Source of the DNA: Gammaproteobacteria bacterium
GTDB lineage: Bacteria; Pseudomonadota; Gammaproteobacteria; SZUA-140
NCBI GenBank assembly: GCA_020845975.1
Contig: JADLET010000107.1
Coordinates: forward strand, 1-38,077
DNA: 38,077 bases
Direction of reading: 5' to 3'
The translations under genes were made by a program, and so were the position numbers. Shown in pieces: positions 8,777 through 17,762 of this stretch. The notes below the pieces were generated by a model that was given only the letters and a program-made list of their open reading frames with translations, ran no database searches and was not told the origin of the DNA. Positions within the stretch are counted from its first letter, which is position 1, and the number at the start of each line of letters is the position of its first letter.

Positions 8777-8803
8777 CCCGCATGGAGCGCAGCGGAATCC
8801 GGG
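8777..8803 (+). repeat. REP-like intergenic palindromic repeat
   Basis: CCCGCATGGAGCGCAGCGGAATCCGGG is an imperfect hairpin (CCCGCAT with ATCCGGG, one mismatch) starting 8 bp after the ubiB stop. The core GGAGCGCAGCGGAATCCGGG resembles a very common intergenic element of Gammaproteobacteria. It lies between convergent ubiB and the DJ-1 gene, where it could help end or stabilise transcripts. No second full copy was seen in this window. Confidence 0.5.
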
Positions 8804-8828
8804 GACAGGCCGACCTAGTCCTCAGACC

Positions 8829-9389
8829 TCAGACCTGCGCCTCCCGAACCAGGCCCGCCTCCACCCGCGCGCGCGCCTCGCTTCCGGCCAGGATCTCCAC
8901 CAGCTCGAGGGCAAAATCCATCGCCGTGCCCGGTCCGCGCGAGGTGATGACGCGACCGTCACGTACCACCGGCCCGGCCACCTGTTGCAGGCCCGGGACG
9001 CCGAGTCCGTCCAGCGTGCCCGGAAAGGCCGTGGCGCGACGACCATCGAGCAGACCCGCGGCCGCCAGCACCTTGGGCGCGGCGCAGATGGCCGCGGCAT
9101 ATTTCCCGGCGGCGGCCATGCGCTGCAACAAGGAGATGATGCGCGCGTCATCGCGCAGGTGGTCGGCGCCGGGCATGCCGCCGGGCAGCACGATCATGTC
9201 ATAATCGCGCCGCACCGCCTCGTCCAGCGTTGTATCGGGAAGCAGTCGCGTGCCGCGACTGGCGCGCACGGGGCCATCCTCCAGGCCCGCGGTGACCACC
9301 TCGATACCGCCGCGACGCAACAAATCGATGATCGTCACAGCCTCGAGTTCCTCGCACCCCTGCGCCAGCGGAACCAGTACGCTCGTCAT
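8829..9389 (-). CDS. DJ-1/PfpI family protein (YajL-like)
   Basis: A 186-residue protein of the DJ-1/PfpI class I glutamine amidotransferase-like family. The nucleophile-elbow cysteine is in AAICAAPKVL, and the conserved acidic residue that tunes it is in GCEELEAV near residue 15. The PGGMPG loop is present. Length and the MTSVLVPLAQGCEELE start match the YajL/ThiJ subgroup, reported as covalent chaperones and debated as glyoxalases or deglycases. GAGG lies 7 nt upstream of the ATG. It is convergent with ubiB and separated from yibQ by a hairpin repeat, so probably transcribed alone. Confidence 0.9.
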   Translation of the reverse strand: MTSVLVPLAQGCEELEAVTIIDLLRRGGIEVVTAGLEDGPVRASRGTRLLPDTTLDEAVRRDYDMIVLPGGMPGADHLRDDARIISLLQRMAAAGKYAAAICAAPKVLAAAGLLDGRRATAFPGTLDGLGVPGLQQVAGPVVRDGRVITSRGPGTAMDFALELVEILAGSEARARVEAGLVREAQV

Positions 9390-9412
9390 GATGATTGCCT
9401 CATTTTGGAGAT

Positions 9413-9440
9413 AAGGGGACGGAGTTAGGTCCGTCCCCTT
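9413..9440. repeat. GGGGACGGA hairpin repeat, copy 1
   Basis: AAGGGGACGGA and TCCGTCCCCTT form a perfect 11-bp stem around a 6-base loop (GTTAGG). The same stem core recurs at 17733-17756. Such GGGGACGGA palindromes are dispersed repeats in many proteobacterial genomes, sometimes connected with REP-associated transposases. It lies between the yibQ stop and the DJ-1 start and could also act as a terminator, with a short TT after the stem. Confidence 0.65.
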
Positions 9441-9450
9441 CCCTAATGAC

Positions 9451-10338
9451 CTAATTGGCGTCGCTGATCAACCGGCCCGGATACTCGACGGCGGCGGGCG
9501 ACCACGCCTTCGATGCGACCACGGTACGGCGCTCATCGTCCAGCAGGCGGCGATAACGGATCAACTGGGAAACCGGGAGGAGCTCTATGCCGGCCTCGCG
9601 CAGACGTCCGATATTGGCCTCGAGAAACGCCAGCGTTTGCGGATGCGGGTGCCCGATCGCAACGGCGGTGCCCCTTTCACGGGCCTCCTCGATCAGATTG
9701 TCGAACTCGCGCGCGATGGCGTCACTGTCCAGCACCGCATCAAGAAAGATGTCGCGCCGTATCGTCGGCACCCGGCTCTCCGCCGCCACCCGGTGCGCGA
9801 CGCTGAGGATCGAGGTAAAGCTGTCGACGAAATACAGTCCGCTGTACTGGCGCAGTTCCTCCATCAGCCATTCCATATGACCGCGCGACTGGGTCAGCAG
9901 ACTGCCCATGTGATTGTTGACGCCGCTGACATAGGGCACCGCGAGCAGATCCCGGCGCACGGTGCGCAGAAATTCGCGCCGTGTCATGGTCGTCAGCAGG
10001 CCGCCGCCGTCTCTCAGCGGCGTGCCGACCGCCTGCATCGGCAGGTGCAGCATGACTTCCTTGCCGGCTTCGTTCGCCAGTGTGGCGAGATGCCGCGCAT
10101 GCGGCGTATTGGGGAGAAAGGCGCAGGTAACCGCCCCCGGCAGCGCCACGACACGGGCGCCTGCGCCCAGACGATTGCCGAGATCATCAATGATGATACT
10201 CACCGCCGGCGGATGCCGGGGATCCTCCCCCGCCGCCGCGACCCCGCCCGGGAGGCAGGCAAGCGGCAACAGGAGGATTGCGGCGATGAAGGCGACGGGT
10301 TTCAATAAACCTCGATCATGCAGTTGCCCTGCACGCAT
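9451..10338 (-). CDS. Divergent polysaccharide deacetylase family protein (YibQ-like)
   Basis: A 295-residue protein with an N-terminal hydrophobic export signal (about residues 13-36) and a divergent polysaccharide deacetylase domain: VSIIIDDLGN, FLPNTPHARHLA, EVMLHLPMQ and GVNNHMGS. The acidic and histidine residues of the NodB-type metal site are partly kept (DD in IIIDDLG, NNHMG). Members are predicted periplasmic and belong to COG2861; no substrate is established. It starts 7 bp after ctpA, in the gpmI-envC-ctpA-yibQ order known in other Gammaproteobacteria, so a cell-wall role is likely. A TTG codon inside the signal region, preceded by GAGG, is an alternative start giving a shorter, more typical signal peptide. 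Confidence 0.88.
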   Translation of the reverse strand: MRAGQLHDRGLLKPVAFIAAILLLPLACLPGGVAAAGEDPRHPPAVSIIIDDLGNRLGAGARVVALPGAVTCAFLPNTPHARHLATLANEAGKEVMLHLPMQAVGTPLRDGGGLLTTMTRREFLRTVRRDLLAVPYVSGVNNHMGSLLTQSRGHMEWLMEELRQYSGLYFVDSFTSILSVAHRVAAESRVPTIRRDIFLDAVLDSDAIAREFDNLIEEARERGTAVAIGHPHPQTLAFLEANIGRLREAGIELLPVSQLIRYRRLLDDERRTVVASKAWSPAAVEYPGRLISDAN

Positions 10339-10344
10339 CCGGTG

Positions 10345-11682
10345 TTATTGCCCATTCTTCAGAATGGTCAGCCCCTTGAGCAGGTTGAGCGCCTCGTAGA
10401 GCTGATAGTCCTCACTGGCCAGGCTCGCCTTCTTGTCTGTTCCAGCGGCAGGCGTCGTCTCCGGCGTCGCAGGTGCGACGTCGTTCTGCCTCGATTCCTC
10501 ACCGTTGACCAGATGGCGGCTCAGGTCAGCCTCCTTGATCGCGGCGAAATCGGGCTCTTCCACCGCCGCCAGCTTCACATTCTCCAGCGGGATATCCGGC
10601 ACAATGCCCTCAGCCTGGATCGAACGGCCGGACGGTGTGTAGTAGCGCGCGGTGGTCAGCTTCAGGGCGCTGCCGTCGTTCATCGGCAGGACGGTCTGCA
10701 CCGATCCCTTGCCGAAGGTCTTGGTGCCCATGATAAGCGCGCGCTTGTGGTCCTGCAGCGCACCCGAGACAATTTCGCTGGCCGAAGCGGAACCCACGTT
10801 GACCAGAACCACGATCGGCGCGCCGCTGAGGACATCTCCCGGCGTGGCAGGGAACTCCACGCGCGAATCCTCGGTACGTCCTTCGGTATAAACCACCAGT
10901 CCCTTGTCAAGGAAGGCATCGGAGATATCCACGGCGGCGTTGAGCACACCCCCGGGGTTGTTGCGCAGATCAAGCACGAGGCCCTTGAGCTGGCCGCCGT
11001 TTTCCTTCTTGAGGGCGTTGATCGCATCGACCATGTTCTCGCCGGAGGCCGCCTGGAACTGGGTGATGCGCACATAACCGAAACCGGGTTGCAGCATCCG
11101 GCTCTTGATGCTCTTCACCTTGATGACATCGCGCGTGATGACCGCCTTGATCGGCTTGTCATGCCCTTCGCGTACGATGGTGAGCGTGATCGCAGTGCCG
11201 GGCTTGCCGCGCATCATGTCGACCGCCTCCTTGAGACTCATGCCCTTCACGGGGGTATCGTCGAGGCGGATGACCAGATCGCCCGCCTCGACGCCGGCGC
11301 GCTGGGCGGGCGTATCGTCGATCGGCGCGATGACCTTGACGAATCCGTTCTCCATGCCGACCTCGATACCGAGGCCGCCGAATTCGCCGGTGGTACCGAC
11401 CTGCAATTCCTCATAGGACTCGGCGTCGAGATAGGCTGAGTGCGGATCCAGTCCGGCCAGCATGCCGCGCACCGCGTTATCGATCAGTTCCTTGTCGTCA
11501 ACGGGTTCGACGTAGTTGTTCTTGATGTTGGCGAACACGTCGGTGAAGGTGCGCAGCTCCTTGAGTGGAAGCGGCGCTGGCGCCGCTTCCCGCTCCGCGA
11601 ATACGCCGTGACCGATGGTGAGCGAGACGCCCAGTATCAATCCGGTAGCCAGGATCAACACATATCGCGCTTCAATCTTCAT
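10345..11682 (-). CDS. ctpA: S41 family carboxyl-terminal processing protease
   Basis: A 445-residue periplasmic protease. It has a signal/anchor helix (about residues 7-24), an N-terminal helical part, a PDZ domain (about 95-175: GGLGIEVGMENG, GDLVIRLDD), and an S41 catalytic core. The catalytic serine is in GSASASEIV and the lysine in GTKTFGKGSVQ, the Ser-Lys pair of CtpA/Prc peptidases. The tail after about residue 380 is low-complexity. GGAGG lies 6 nt before the ATG. CtpA enzymes degrade C-terminally tagged periplasmic proteins, including peptidoglycan hydrolases in Pseudomonas, which fits its position between envC and yibQ. Confidence 0.95.
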   Translation of the reverse strand: MKIEARYVLILATGLILGVSLTIGHGVFAEREAAPAPLPLKELRTFTDVFANIKNNYVEPVDDKELIDNAVRGMLAGLDPHSAYLDAESYEELQVGTTGEFGGLGIEVGMENGFVKVIAPIDDTPAQRAGVEAGDLVIRLDDTPVKGMSLKEAVDMMRGKPGTAITLTIVREGHDKPIKAVITRDVIKVKSIKSRMLQPGFGYVRITQFQAASGENMVDAINALKKENGGQLKGLVLDLRNNPGGVLNAAVDISDAFLDKGLVVYTEGRTEDSRVEFPATPGDVLSGAPIVVLVNVGSASASEIVSGALQDHKRALIMGTKTFGKGSVQTVLPMNDGSALKLTTARYYTPSGRSIQAEGIVPDIPLENVKLAAVEEPDFAAIKEADLSRHLVNGEESRQNDVAPATPETTPAAGTDKKASLASEDYQLYEALNLLKGLTILKNGQ

Positions 11683-11783
11683 TACCTACCTCCATGATCA
11701 CGGTATCGGCCGTGCGAGCGGCGTTTCGAATCCGAGCCATACTTTAGCAGAAATACACCCCATCAACCGGAAATAATGCCGGC

Positions 11784-13052
11784 TCAGCGCTTATCGGCCC
11801 GGCACCAGCGCACCGGGTTGTCCGGCACGCCGTTATGACGGATCTCGAAATAAAGTCCCGCCGAATCCTGGCCACCGCTGTTGCCCACGGTCGCAATGGT
11901 TTCCCCGCGCTCGACCCAGTCGCCGACATTCTTGGCGACGCTCTGGTTTTGACCGTACAGACTCATGTAACCATCGCCATGATCGACGATGATGAGCAGA
12001 CCGAAACCGCGTAACCAGTCGGCGAACGCCACCCGTCCGCGATAGATCGCCTTGACCTCGACGCCCTCCTCGGCGCCGATGATGACGCCGCGCCAGGTCA
12101 GCGAACCCACCTGACGCGCGGCGCCATAGCGGGCGGTGATCTTGCCGCGCGCCGGCCAGGACAGCTTGCCCTTGTGCCTGGCAAATGGCCCCGAGTCGCC
12201 CGGCCCGGAAGGACGCTCCGCCGGTATCTCCGCCAGCGCCCGGCGCAGCTTGATGAGCAGCTCCGACAGGTTGCGCTCGTCCTGCAGCAAGACCTCCAGC
12301 TTTTGTTGCTTGCCCTTGATCTCGCCGCCCAGCTTGACCAGCACCTGACGCCGCGAAGCGCGCGAGTCGCGCAGGGCCTGCAACTGTTGCGTCCGTTCAC
12401 CGTGCAGCTGCTCCAGCGTCTCCGCCTGCTGGGCGATGGCATGCTCGAGGACGCTGATCTCGGCGAGGCGGTGGTCGATCTCCCCGATACGGTCGGCGCG
12501 GGCGCGGTTGAGGTAATCGTAATAGGTCAGCATGCGGCCGATCGAGGAGGGTTCCTGCTGGCTGAGGATGATCTTCATGTGCCCCTCACGGCCCATCGCA
12601 TAACCGGCGAGGATCTGCTGGGCCAGGATCCGGCGCTGATGTTCGAGCGCGACGTTCGCCTCATCGCGCCGTGCGCGCAGGCCACGCAGCTCCGCGTCCT
12701 TCTGCGTCAGTTCCTTCTTCAGTTTCTTAAGGGACTGGGTGAGGCTTCCGATGGAGACTTCGGAATCACGCAGCTGCCCACGCAGCTCGGCCTGCTTGCC
12801 GCGCGCCTGGTCGAGCGAAGTGCGCAGCTCCTTGATCGTACGGCGCAGCGCCTCGAGTTTCGTGGCCTTTTCCTTTTCTTCCGCGCCCGGCACGGTTCCG
12901 CCGGCGGATGGGGCCGCGGCGGACGCTGACACCATGCCGCACAACAGGAGCGCCGCCAGCATGAGCGGCGCGTGCGCCAGGAGGCGCCGGCGAAGGGAAA
13001 CGGGGCTGAACGCGCCTGCGGGAGATGTCGCGGCGGATGAGGGTGTGGGCAT
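11784..13052 (-). CDS. envC: Murein hydrolase activator EnvC
   Basis: A 422-residue periplasmic protein: signal peptide (about residues 20-46), a long coiled coil (about 60-270, rich in Glu/Lys/Gln heptads), then a LytM/M23 domain (about 305-420). The LytM domain is degenerate: the zinc-binding HxxxD is replaced by RGVIIGAEE and the HxH by LYFEIRH. That is the signature of EnvC-type activators, which stimulate AmiA/AmiB amidases at the septum and do not cut peptidoglycan themselves. The start is the ATG at 13052; a GTG directly before it is an alternative. It begins 18 bp after gpmI, the same order as in E. coli. Confidence 0.94.
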   Translation of the reverse strand: MPTPSSAATSPAGAFSPVSLRRRLLAHAPLMLAALLLCGMVSASAAAPSAGGTVPGAEEKEKATKLEALRRTIKELRTSLDQARGKQAELRGQLRDSEVSIGSLTQSLKKLKKELTQKDAELRGLRARRDEANVALEHQRRILAQQILAGYAMGREGHMKIILSQQEPSSIGRMLTYYDYLNRARADRIGEIDHRLAEISVLEHAIAQQAETLEQLHGERTQQLQALRDSRASRRQVLVKLGGEIKGKQQKLEVLLQDERNLSELLIKLRRALAEIPAERPSGPGDSGPFARHKGKLSWPARGKITARYGAARQVGSLTWRGVIIGAEEGVEVKAIYRGRVAFADWLRGFGLLIIVDHGDGYMSLYGQNQSVAKNVGDWVERGETIATVGNSGGQDSAGLYFEIRHNGVPDNPVRWCRADKR

Positions 13053-13070
13053 CACCCCGGCACTATAATC

Positions 13071-14630
13071 TCAAGACGCGGAGAGTTCCACCATCGAGCG
13101 GCCGCTCATTTCGGACGGAGGTTCGATGTTCATCAGATACAGCATGGTGGGCGCGATGTCGGACAGCGCTCCTTCATGGACGATGCGTGCCGGACGACCG
13201 ACATAAACAAAGGGCACCGGATTGGAGGTATGGGCCGTATGCGCCTGCCCGGTGGATTCGTCGCTCATCCGTTCGGCGTTGCCGTGATCGGCGGTCACGA
13301 TCATCTCGCCGCCGGCCTTGCGCATGGCGTCATATATCCGGCCAAGACAGCCATCAATGGTTTCGATGGCGTGTACCGCGGCCGGAAGGTTACCCGTGTG
13401 CCCGACCATGTCGGCATTGGCATAGTTGCAGATGATTACGTCGAAGCGGCCGCTCTCGATGGCCGCGACCAGCTTGTCGGTGACCTCGCCCGCGCTCATC
13501 TCGGGTTTCAGGTCGTAGGTGGCCACCTTCGGCGATGGCACCAGGATGCGCTCCTCGCCCGCGAATTCACGCTCCTCGCCGCCGTTGAAGAAGAAGGTGA
13601 CATGGGCGTATTTCTCGGTCTCCGCGATGCGCAGCTGGCGCAGGCCGAGCCCCGCGATGTATTCGCCGAAACCGTTGCTGATGGTCGAAGAGGGAAAGGC
13701 CACCGAGACCGCGAAATCCTTGCTGTAGTCCGTCAGCGTGACGAAGTCACCCAGCTGCGGCCGCGCCATGCGTTCGAACCCGTCGAAGGCGGGATCGCAG
13801 AAGGCGCGCGTCAGCTGGCGCGCGCGATCGGAGCGGACGTTCATGAACAGGATGACATCGCCATCCTCCACGCGCACCGGCTGCCCGTCACGCGGGACCA
13901 CCAGCGTCGGCTTGACGAATTCATCGTTCTCGCCGCGAACATAGGCCTGCTCCAGGGCCGAGCGCGCGGACTCGGCGCGGTACTCGGCCTGGCCCGCCGT
14001 GATCAGATCGTAGGCCTGCCGGGTGCGTTCCCAGCGCTGATCTCGATCCATGGCGTAATAGCGTCCGACAATCGAGGCCACGCGCCCTCCGCCCGCGTCA
14101 CGGAATACTTGCCCGGCGTTCTCGAGATACGCCGCCGCGCTCCTGGGCGGCGTGTCGCGCCCGTCGAGGAAGGCGTGCAGGTAAACCTTCGTCCCGACCC
14201 GCCCCACTGCTTCGCGGATCATCGCGTGGATATGTTCCTGGTGACTGTGCACGCCGCCTGTGGAAAGCAGGCCAAGGATATGCACCGCGCGACCGGTATC
14301 CGCCGCCTTCGCGAGCGCGCCGCGGATCACCGGGTTGACCCGGAACTCTCCGTTCGCAATCGCGCGATCGATGCGGGTGATTTCCTGGTATACCACCCGG
14401 CCGGCGCCCATGTTCAGGTGGCCTACCTCCGAATTGCCCATCTGATCCGCGGGCAGGCCCACGTAGTTGCCGGAGCCCTGGATCAGTCCATGCGGATAGT
14501 CACGCCACAGCTGATCCCAATTGGGTTTGCGCGCGGCATGAATGGCGTTGTGGCGCGGGTCCTCGCTGTAACCCCAGCCGTCGAGGATGATCAGGGCCAG
14601 CGGCCTGGGACGTTTCATATGTGCGTTCAT
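13071..14630 (-). CDS. gpmI: 2,3-bisphosphoglycerate-independent phosphoglycerate mutase
   Basis: A 519-residue alkaline-phosphatase-superfamily enzyme interconverting 3- and 2-phosphoglycerate with two Mn ions. Metal-binding and catalytic motifs are visible: ILDGWG near residue 17, the phosphoserine site [13 protein letters not shown] (Ser67), [16 protein letters not shown] and VTADHGNAE near the C terminus. Length is as expected (about 510). An ATG 12 nt further in (MKRPRP) is an alternative start; neither has a clear ribosome-binding site. It is first in gpmI-envC-ctpA-yibQ, driven by the promoter at 14670-14699. Confidence 0.97.
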   Translation of the reverse strand: MNAHMKRPRPLALIILDGWGYSEDPRHNAIHAARKPNWDQLWRDYPHGLIQGSGNYVGLPADQMGNSEVGHLNMGAGRVVYQEITRIDRAIANGEFRVNPVIRGALAKAADTGRAVHILGLLSTGGVHSHQEHIHAMIREAVGRVGTKVYLHAFLDGRDTPPRSAAAYLENAGQVFRDAGGGRVASIVGRYYAMDRDQRWERTRQAYDLITAGQAEYRAESARSALEQAYVRGENDEFVKPTLVVPRDGQPVRVEDGDVILFMNVRSDRARQLTRAFCDPAFDGFERMARPQLGDFVTLTDYSKDFAVSVAFPSSTISNGFGEYIAGLGLRQLRIAETEKYAHVTFFFNGGEEREFAGEERILVPSPKVATYDLKPEMSAGEVTDKLVAAIESGRFDVIICNYANADMVGHTGNLPAAVHAIETIDGCLGRIYDAMRKAGGEMIVTADHGNAERMSDESTGQAHTAHTSNPVPFVYVGRPARIVHEGALSDIAPTMLYLMNIEPPSEMSGRSMVELSAS

Positions 14631-14669
14631 GGCTCAGGATTAGACAGAGTTTAATTCTTGATATACACG

Positions 14670-14699
14670 ACTATATATAGACTGACGCGGCAAAGACAA
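14670..14699 (-). promoter_or_regulatory. Sigma-70-type promoter for gpmI
   Basis: On the minus strand TTGTCT (14699-14694) and TATAGT (14675-14670) are separated by 18 bp; an overlapping TATATA gives a 16-bp alternative. Transcription would start about 30 nt before the gpmI ATG. This is the most AT-rich patch between the divergent gpmI and rhodanese genes. Confidence 0.6.
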
Positions 14700-14810
14700 C
14701 CATCCGCCTGAAATAAACGGGGATTATTATACAATCGCGCGCGGGAGGAAATGCCTCCGGCAGGTCGGCGGGTGGTCGCGCCGGACCAGATCGACTAAGC
14801 TATCCGCCTC

Positions 14811-14830
14811 CCCGTCCCGGCCGGGACGGG
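14811..14830. repeat. 20-bp perfect palindrome before the rhodanese gene
   Basis: CCCGTCCCGG is followed immediately by its reverse complement CCGGGACGGG, with a run of seven T at 14842-14848 shortly after and the rhodanese ATG at 14854. The hairpin plus T-run resembles a terminator or attenuator in the leader, though the 11-base gap before the T-run is long. The core GTCCCGG is unlike the GGGGACGGA repeats here. The rest of the 223-bp gap holds the gpmI promoter and a GGAGG-AAATG-CCTCC hairpin near 14745. Confidence 0.55.
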
Positions 14831-14853
14831 CCTGACGATGGATTTTTTTCCCG

Positions 14854-15279
14854 ATGGATCAGATTGGCACCTTCATCTTCAGTCACTGGCTGCTGTTTCT
14901 CTCGCTCGTGATCATCCTGACCCTGCTGGCAGGGAGCCTCGCCAAGGACCGCCTGCTCGGATTCAGGGAGATCAAGCCGGCGGATGCCGTCGAGATGATC
15001 AATCACCAGAACGCTGCCGTGCTCGACGTGCGTGAACCCGGTGAGTACTCCGGCGGACACATCCTCAACGCCGTCAACATCCCGCTGAACGCGCTGGAGG
15101 AACGTCTTGGTGAAATCGAATCATGGCGCGAACGGGCGGTCATCGTGTGTTGCCGCAGCGGCGCCCGCGCCGCGCGCGCCAGCGCGCTGCTGCGCCGAAA
15201 CAACTTCACCGCCGTCTCCAAGCTTTCCGGCGGCGTCCTTGCCTGGGAGAGTGCCGGGCTGCCCTTGAACAAGGCCTGA
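14854..15279 (+). CDS. Membrane-anchored rhodanese-like protein (YibN-type)
   Basis: A 141-residue protein with one N-terminal membrane helix (about residues 8-30) and a rhodanese domain. The active-site loop is CCRSGARA with the catalytic Cys, and LDVREPGEYSGGHI is the conserved CH2-type motif before it. YibN proteins are inner-membrane rhodaneses found upstream of secB; E. coli YibN has been connected to the Sec translocase region, but its sulfur chemistry is not settled. Here it is 98 bp upstream of secB in the same direction. The glutaredoxin gene grxC that usually lies between them is absent. Confidence 0.9.
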   Translation: MDQIGTFIFSHWLLFLSLVIILTLLAGSLAKDRLLGFREIKPADAVEMINHQNAAVLDVREPGEYSGGHILNAVNIPLNALEERLGEIESWRERAVIVCCRSGARAARASALLRRNNFTAVSKLSGGVLAWESAGLPLNKA

Positions 15280-15377
15280 GAATAGAACCGCGCCGGCGAA
15301 CATGTTAAGGTAGCCGGGCTTGAAAAGCGCCGGCGCCCGGCGTGGATTATTGTGAAATCATCACCGAGGATCCCTTC

Positions 15378-15866
15378 ATGTCGGATGAAAACCCCAGACA
15401 GTTCGCCATTAAAAAGATCTACTCCAAGGACATCTCCTTCGAGACCCCGAATTCTCCGCAGATCTTCCATGATGAAAAGAAATGGGCGCCTGAAGTCGAT
15501 GTCAGCCTGAGCAACCGCAGCGGGGCAATCAGCCAGGACGTCTACGAGACCATCCTCTCGATCACGGTCACCGCCAAGCTCGAAGGCAAGGTCGCCTATC
15601 TCGCCGAGGTGCATCAGGCCGGGCAGTTCTTCATCAAGGGGCTGCCGGAGGAAGAGTTACGCGAACTGTTGGGCAGTTACTGCCCGAATCTGCTGTTCCC
15701 CTTCATCCGCGAGGCGGTCGCCAGCCTGGTCGTCAAGGGCGGTTTCCCGCAGCTCCTGCTCGCGCCCGTGAACTTCGAACTGCTCTATGCCCAGCATATG
15801 AAGGCCATGAAGGAGCAACAGGAAAAAACCGCGCAGCCCCAGCCCCAGCCCCAGGTCGAGCATTGA
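15378..15866 (+). CDS. secB: Protein-export chaperone SecB
   Basis: A 162-residue cytoplasmic tetrameric chaperone that keeps preproteins unfolded and delivers them to SecA. Recognisable family segments: FAIKKIYSKDISFETPNSP, LSITVTAKLEGKVAYLAEVHQAG, LLGSYCPNLLFPF and REAVASLVVKGGFPQLLLAPVNFE. I chose the ATG at 15378, about 9 nt after GAGGA; the frame is open to a GTG at 15342, but those residues do not match SecB. The C terminus is a Gln/Pro-rich tail (PQPQPQ). It is followed by gpsA 24 bp later, the standard secB-gpsA pair. Confidence 0.97.
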   Translation: MSDENPRQFAIKKIYSKDISFETPNSPQIFHDEKKWAPEVDVSLSNRSGAISQDVYETILSITVTAKLEGKVAYLAEVHQAGQFFIKGLPEEELRELLGSYCPNLLFPFIREAVASLVVKGGFPQLLLAPVNFELLYAQHMKAMKEQQEKTAQPQPQPQVEH

Positions 15867-15890
15867 GCAGAGGCAACCTGGTGTACTGAT

Positions 15891-16904
15891 ATGAGCGCAG
15901 ACGACGCTCCAATCCTCGTGATCGGCGCCGGATCGTGGGGCACGGCGCTCGCCATCCTGCTGGCCGGCAATGGTCATCAGGTCCTGCTGTGGGGCAACGA
16001 ACCGACGCAGATGGAGGAGCTCGCGCGCCGCCGCCAGAATGCCGCCTATCTGCCCGGCATCACTTTCCCTGACCAGCTCGAAATCGCGCCGGATATCGCC
16101 GCCGCGCTGGCGCGCTCACGCGATGTCCTCATCGCCGCGCCCAGCACCGCATTCCGCGCCGTGGTCCGCACCATCATTCAGCATCGGCCGGACGATGTCC
16201 GCATCGCCTGGGGAACCAAGGGTCTTGAACCCGGCCGTGGCCGGCCGTTGCACGAACTGATCGGGGATGAATGCCCCTCCCGGCCGCCGCTGGCGGTGAT
16301 CTCGGGTCCTACCTTCGCCGCCGAGGTCGCGCGCGGCCTGCCGACCGCCGTCACCGTGGCGACGAACGACGCCGAATTCGCCGCCGCACTCACCCGCCGC
16401 CTCCATAACGACTACTTCCGCGTCTATACCTCCACCGACATCGTCGGTGTCGAGATCGGCGGCGCGGTCAAGAACGTGCTGGCGATCGCGGCCGGCATCG
16501 CCGACGGGCTCGGCTTCGGCGCCAACACCCGCGCCGCACTGGTGACGCGCGGCCTCACCGAGATCATGCGGCTCGGCGTCGCGCTTGGCGGACGCCGGGA
16601 GACCTTCATGGGCCTGGCCGGACTCGGCGACCTGGTGCTGACCTGCACCGATGACCAGTCGCGCAACCGCCGCCTCGGCCTGGCGCTCGGTCGTGGGCAG
16701 GGCATCGCGCAGGCCAGCGCCGAGATCAGCCAGGTCATCGAAGGCGTGCAAGCGGCGCGCGAGGTCACCGCGCTTGCGCTCGCACACGGGATCGAAATGC
16801 CCATCGCCAGCGAAGTGTATCGCGTGCTGCATGAAGGCAAGGATCCGCGCGCGGCCGTGAAGTCGCTGCTGGGACGCGAGCAGAAGGCGGAAGATTTCTC
16901 CTGA
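15891..16904 (+). CDS. gpsA: Glycerol-3-phosphate dehydrogenase [NAD(P)+]
   Basis: A 337-residue enzyme reducing dihydroxyacetone phosphate to sn-glycerol 3-phosphate for phospholipid synthesis. The N-terminal Rossmann loop is IGAGSWGTALA (about residues 11-21), the TKGLEPG segment follows (about 109-115), and the catalytic lysine lies in GGAVKNVLAIAAGI (about 190-203). GLAGLGDLVLTC and the NRRLG motif mark the substrate-binding domain. The length is normal. Translational coupling with secB is not seen, but the 24-bp gap suggests one operon. Confidence 0.97.
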   Translation: MSADDAPILVIGAGSWGTALAILLAGNGHQVLLWGNEPTQMEELARRRQNAAYLPGITFPDQLEIAPDIAAALARSRDVLIAAPSTAFRAVVRTIIQHRPDDVRIAWGTKGLEPGRGRPLHELIGDECPSRPPLAVISGPTFAAEVARGLPTAVTVATNDAEFAAALTRRLHNDYFRVYTSTDIVGVEIGGAVKNVLAIAAGIADGLGFGANTRAALVTRGLTEIMRLGVALGGRRETFMGLAGLGDLVLTCTDDQSRNRRLGLALGRGQGIAQASAEISQVIEGVQAAREVTALALAHGIEMPIASEVYRVLHEGKDPRAAVKSLLGREQKAEDFS

Positions 16905-17612
<708 letters not shown>

Positions 17613-17732
17613 ATCACAAAGTCCGATATCTCGGCTACACACCGAAGCACGAGGAATGGCCCGGATCGCTGGGCAATACTGCGGGAAATCCAGGTCAGTG
17701 AAACTGACTCCGTGCGACGATCAATACGGACC

Positions 17733-17756
17733 GGGGACGGATTGAAATCCGTCCCC
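17733..17756. repeat. GGGGACGGA hairpin repeat, copy 2
   Basis: GGGGACGGAT and ATCCGTCCCC form a perfect 10-bp stem around TGAA, between the convergent murU and ubiI genes. The stem core is identical to the element at 9415-9438 while the loop differs, as expected of a dispersed structured repeat. A separate small hairpin, GTCAG-TGAAA-CTGAC, lies at 17694-17708. Confidence 0.65.
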
Positions 17757-17762
17757 AAGTAA

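Noticed and set aside
14744-14807. 15-codon ORF after GGAGGAA upstream of the rhodanese gene
   Set aside because: The GGAGG is only 2 nt from the ATG and pairs with CCTCC as a hairpin; no support for translation.
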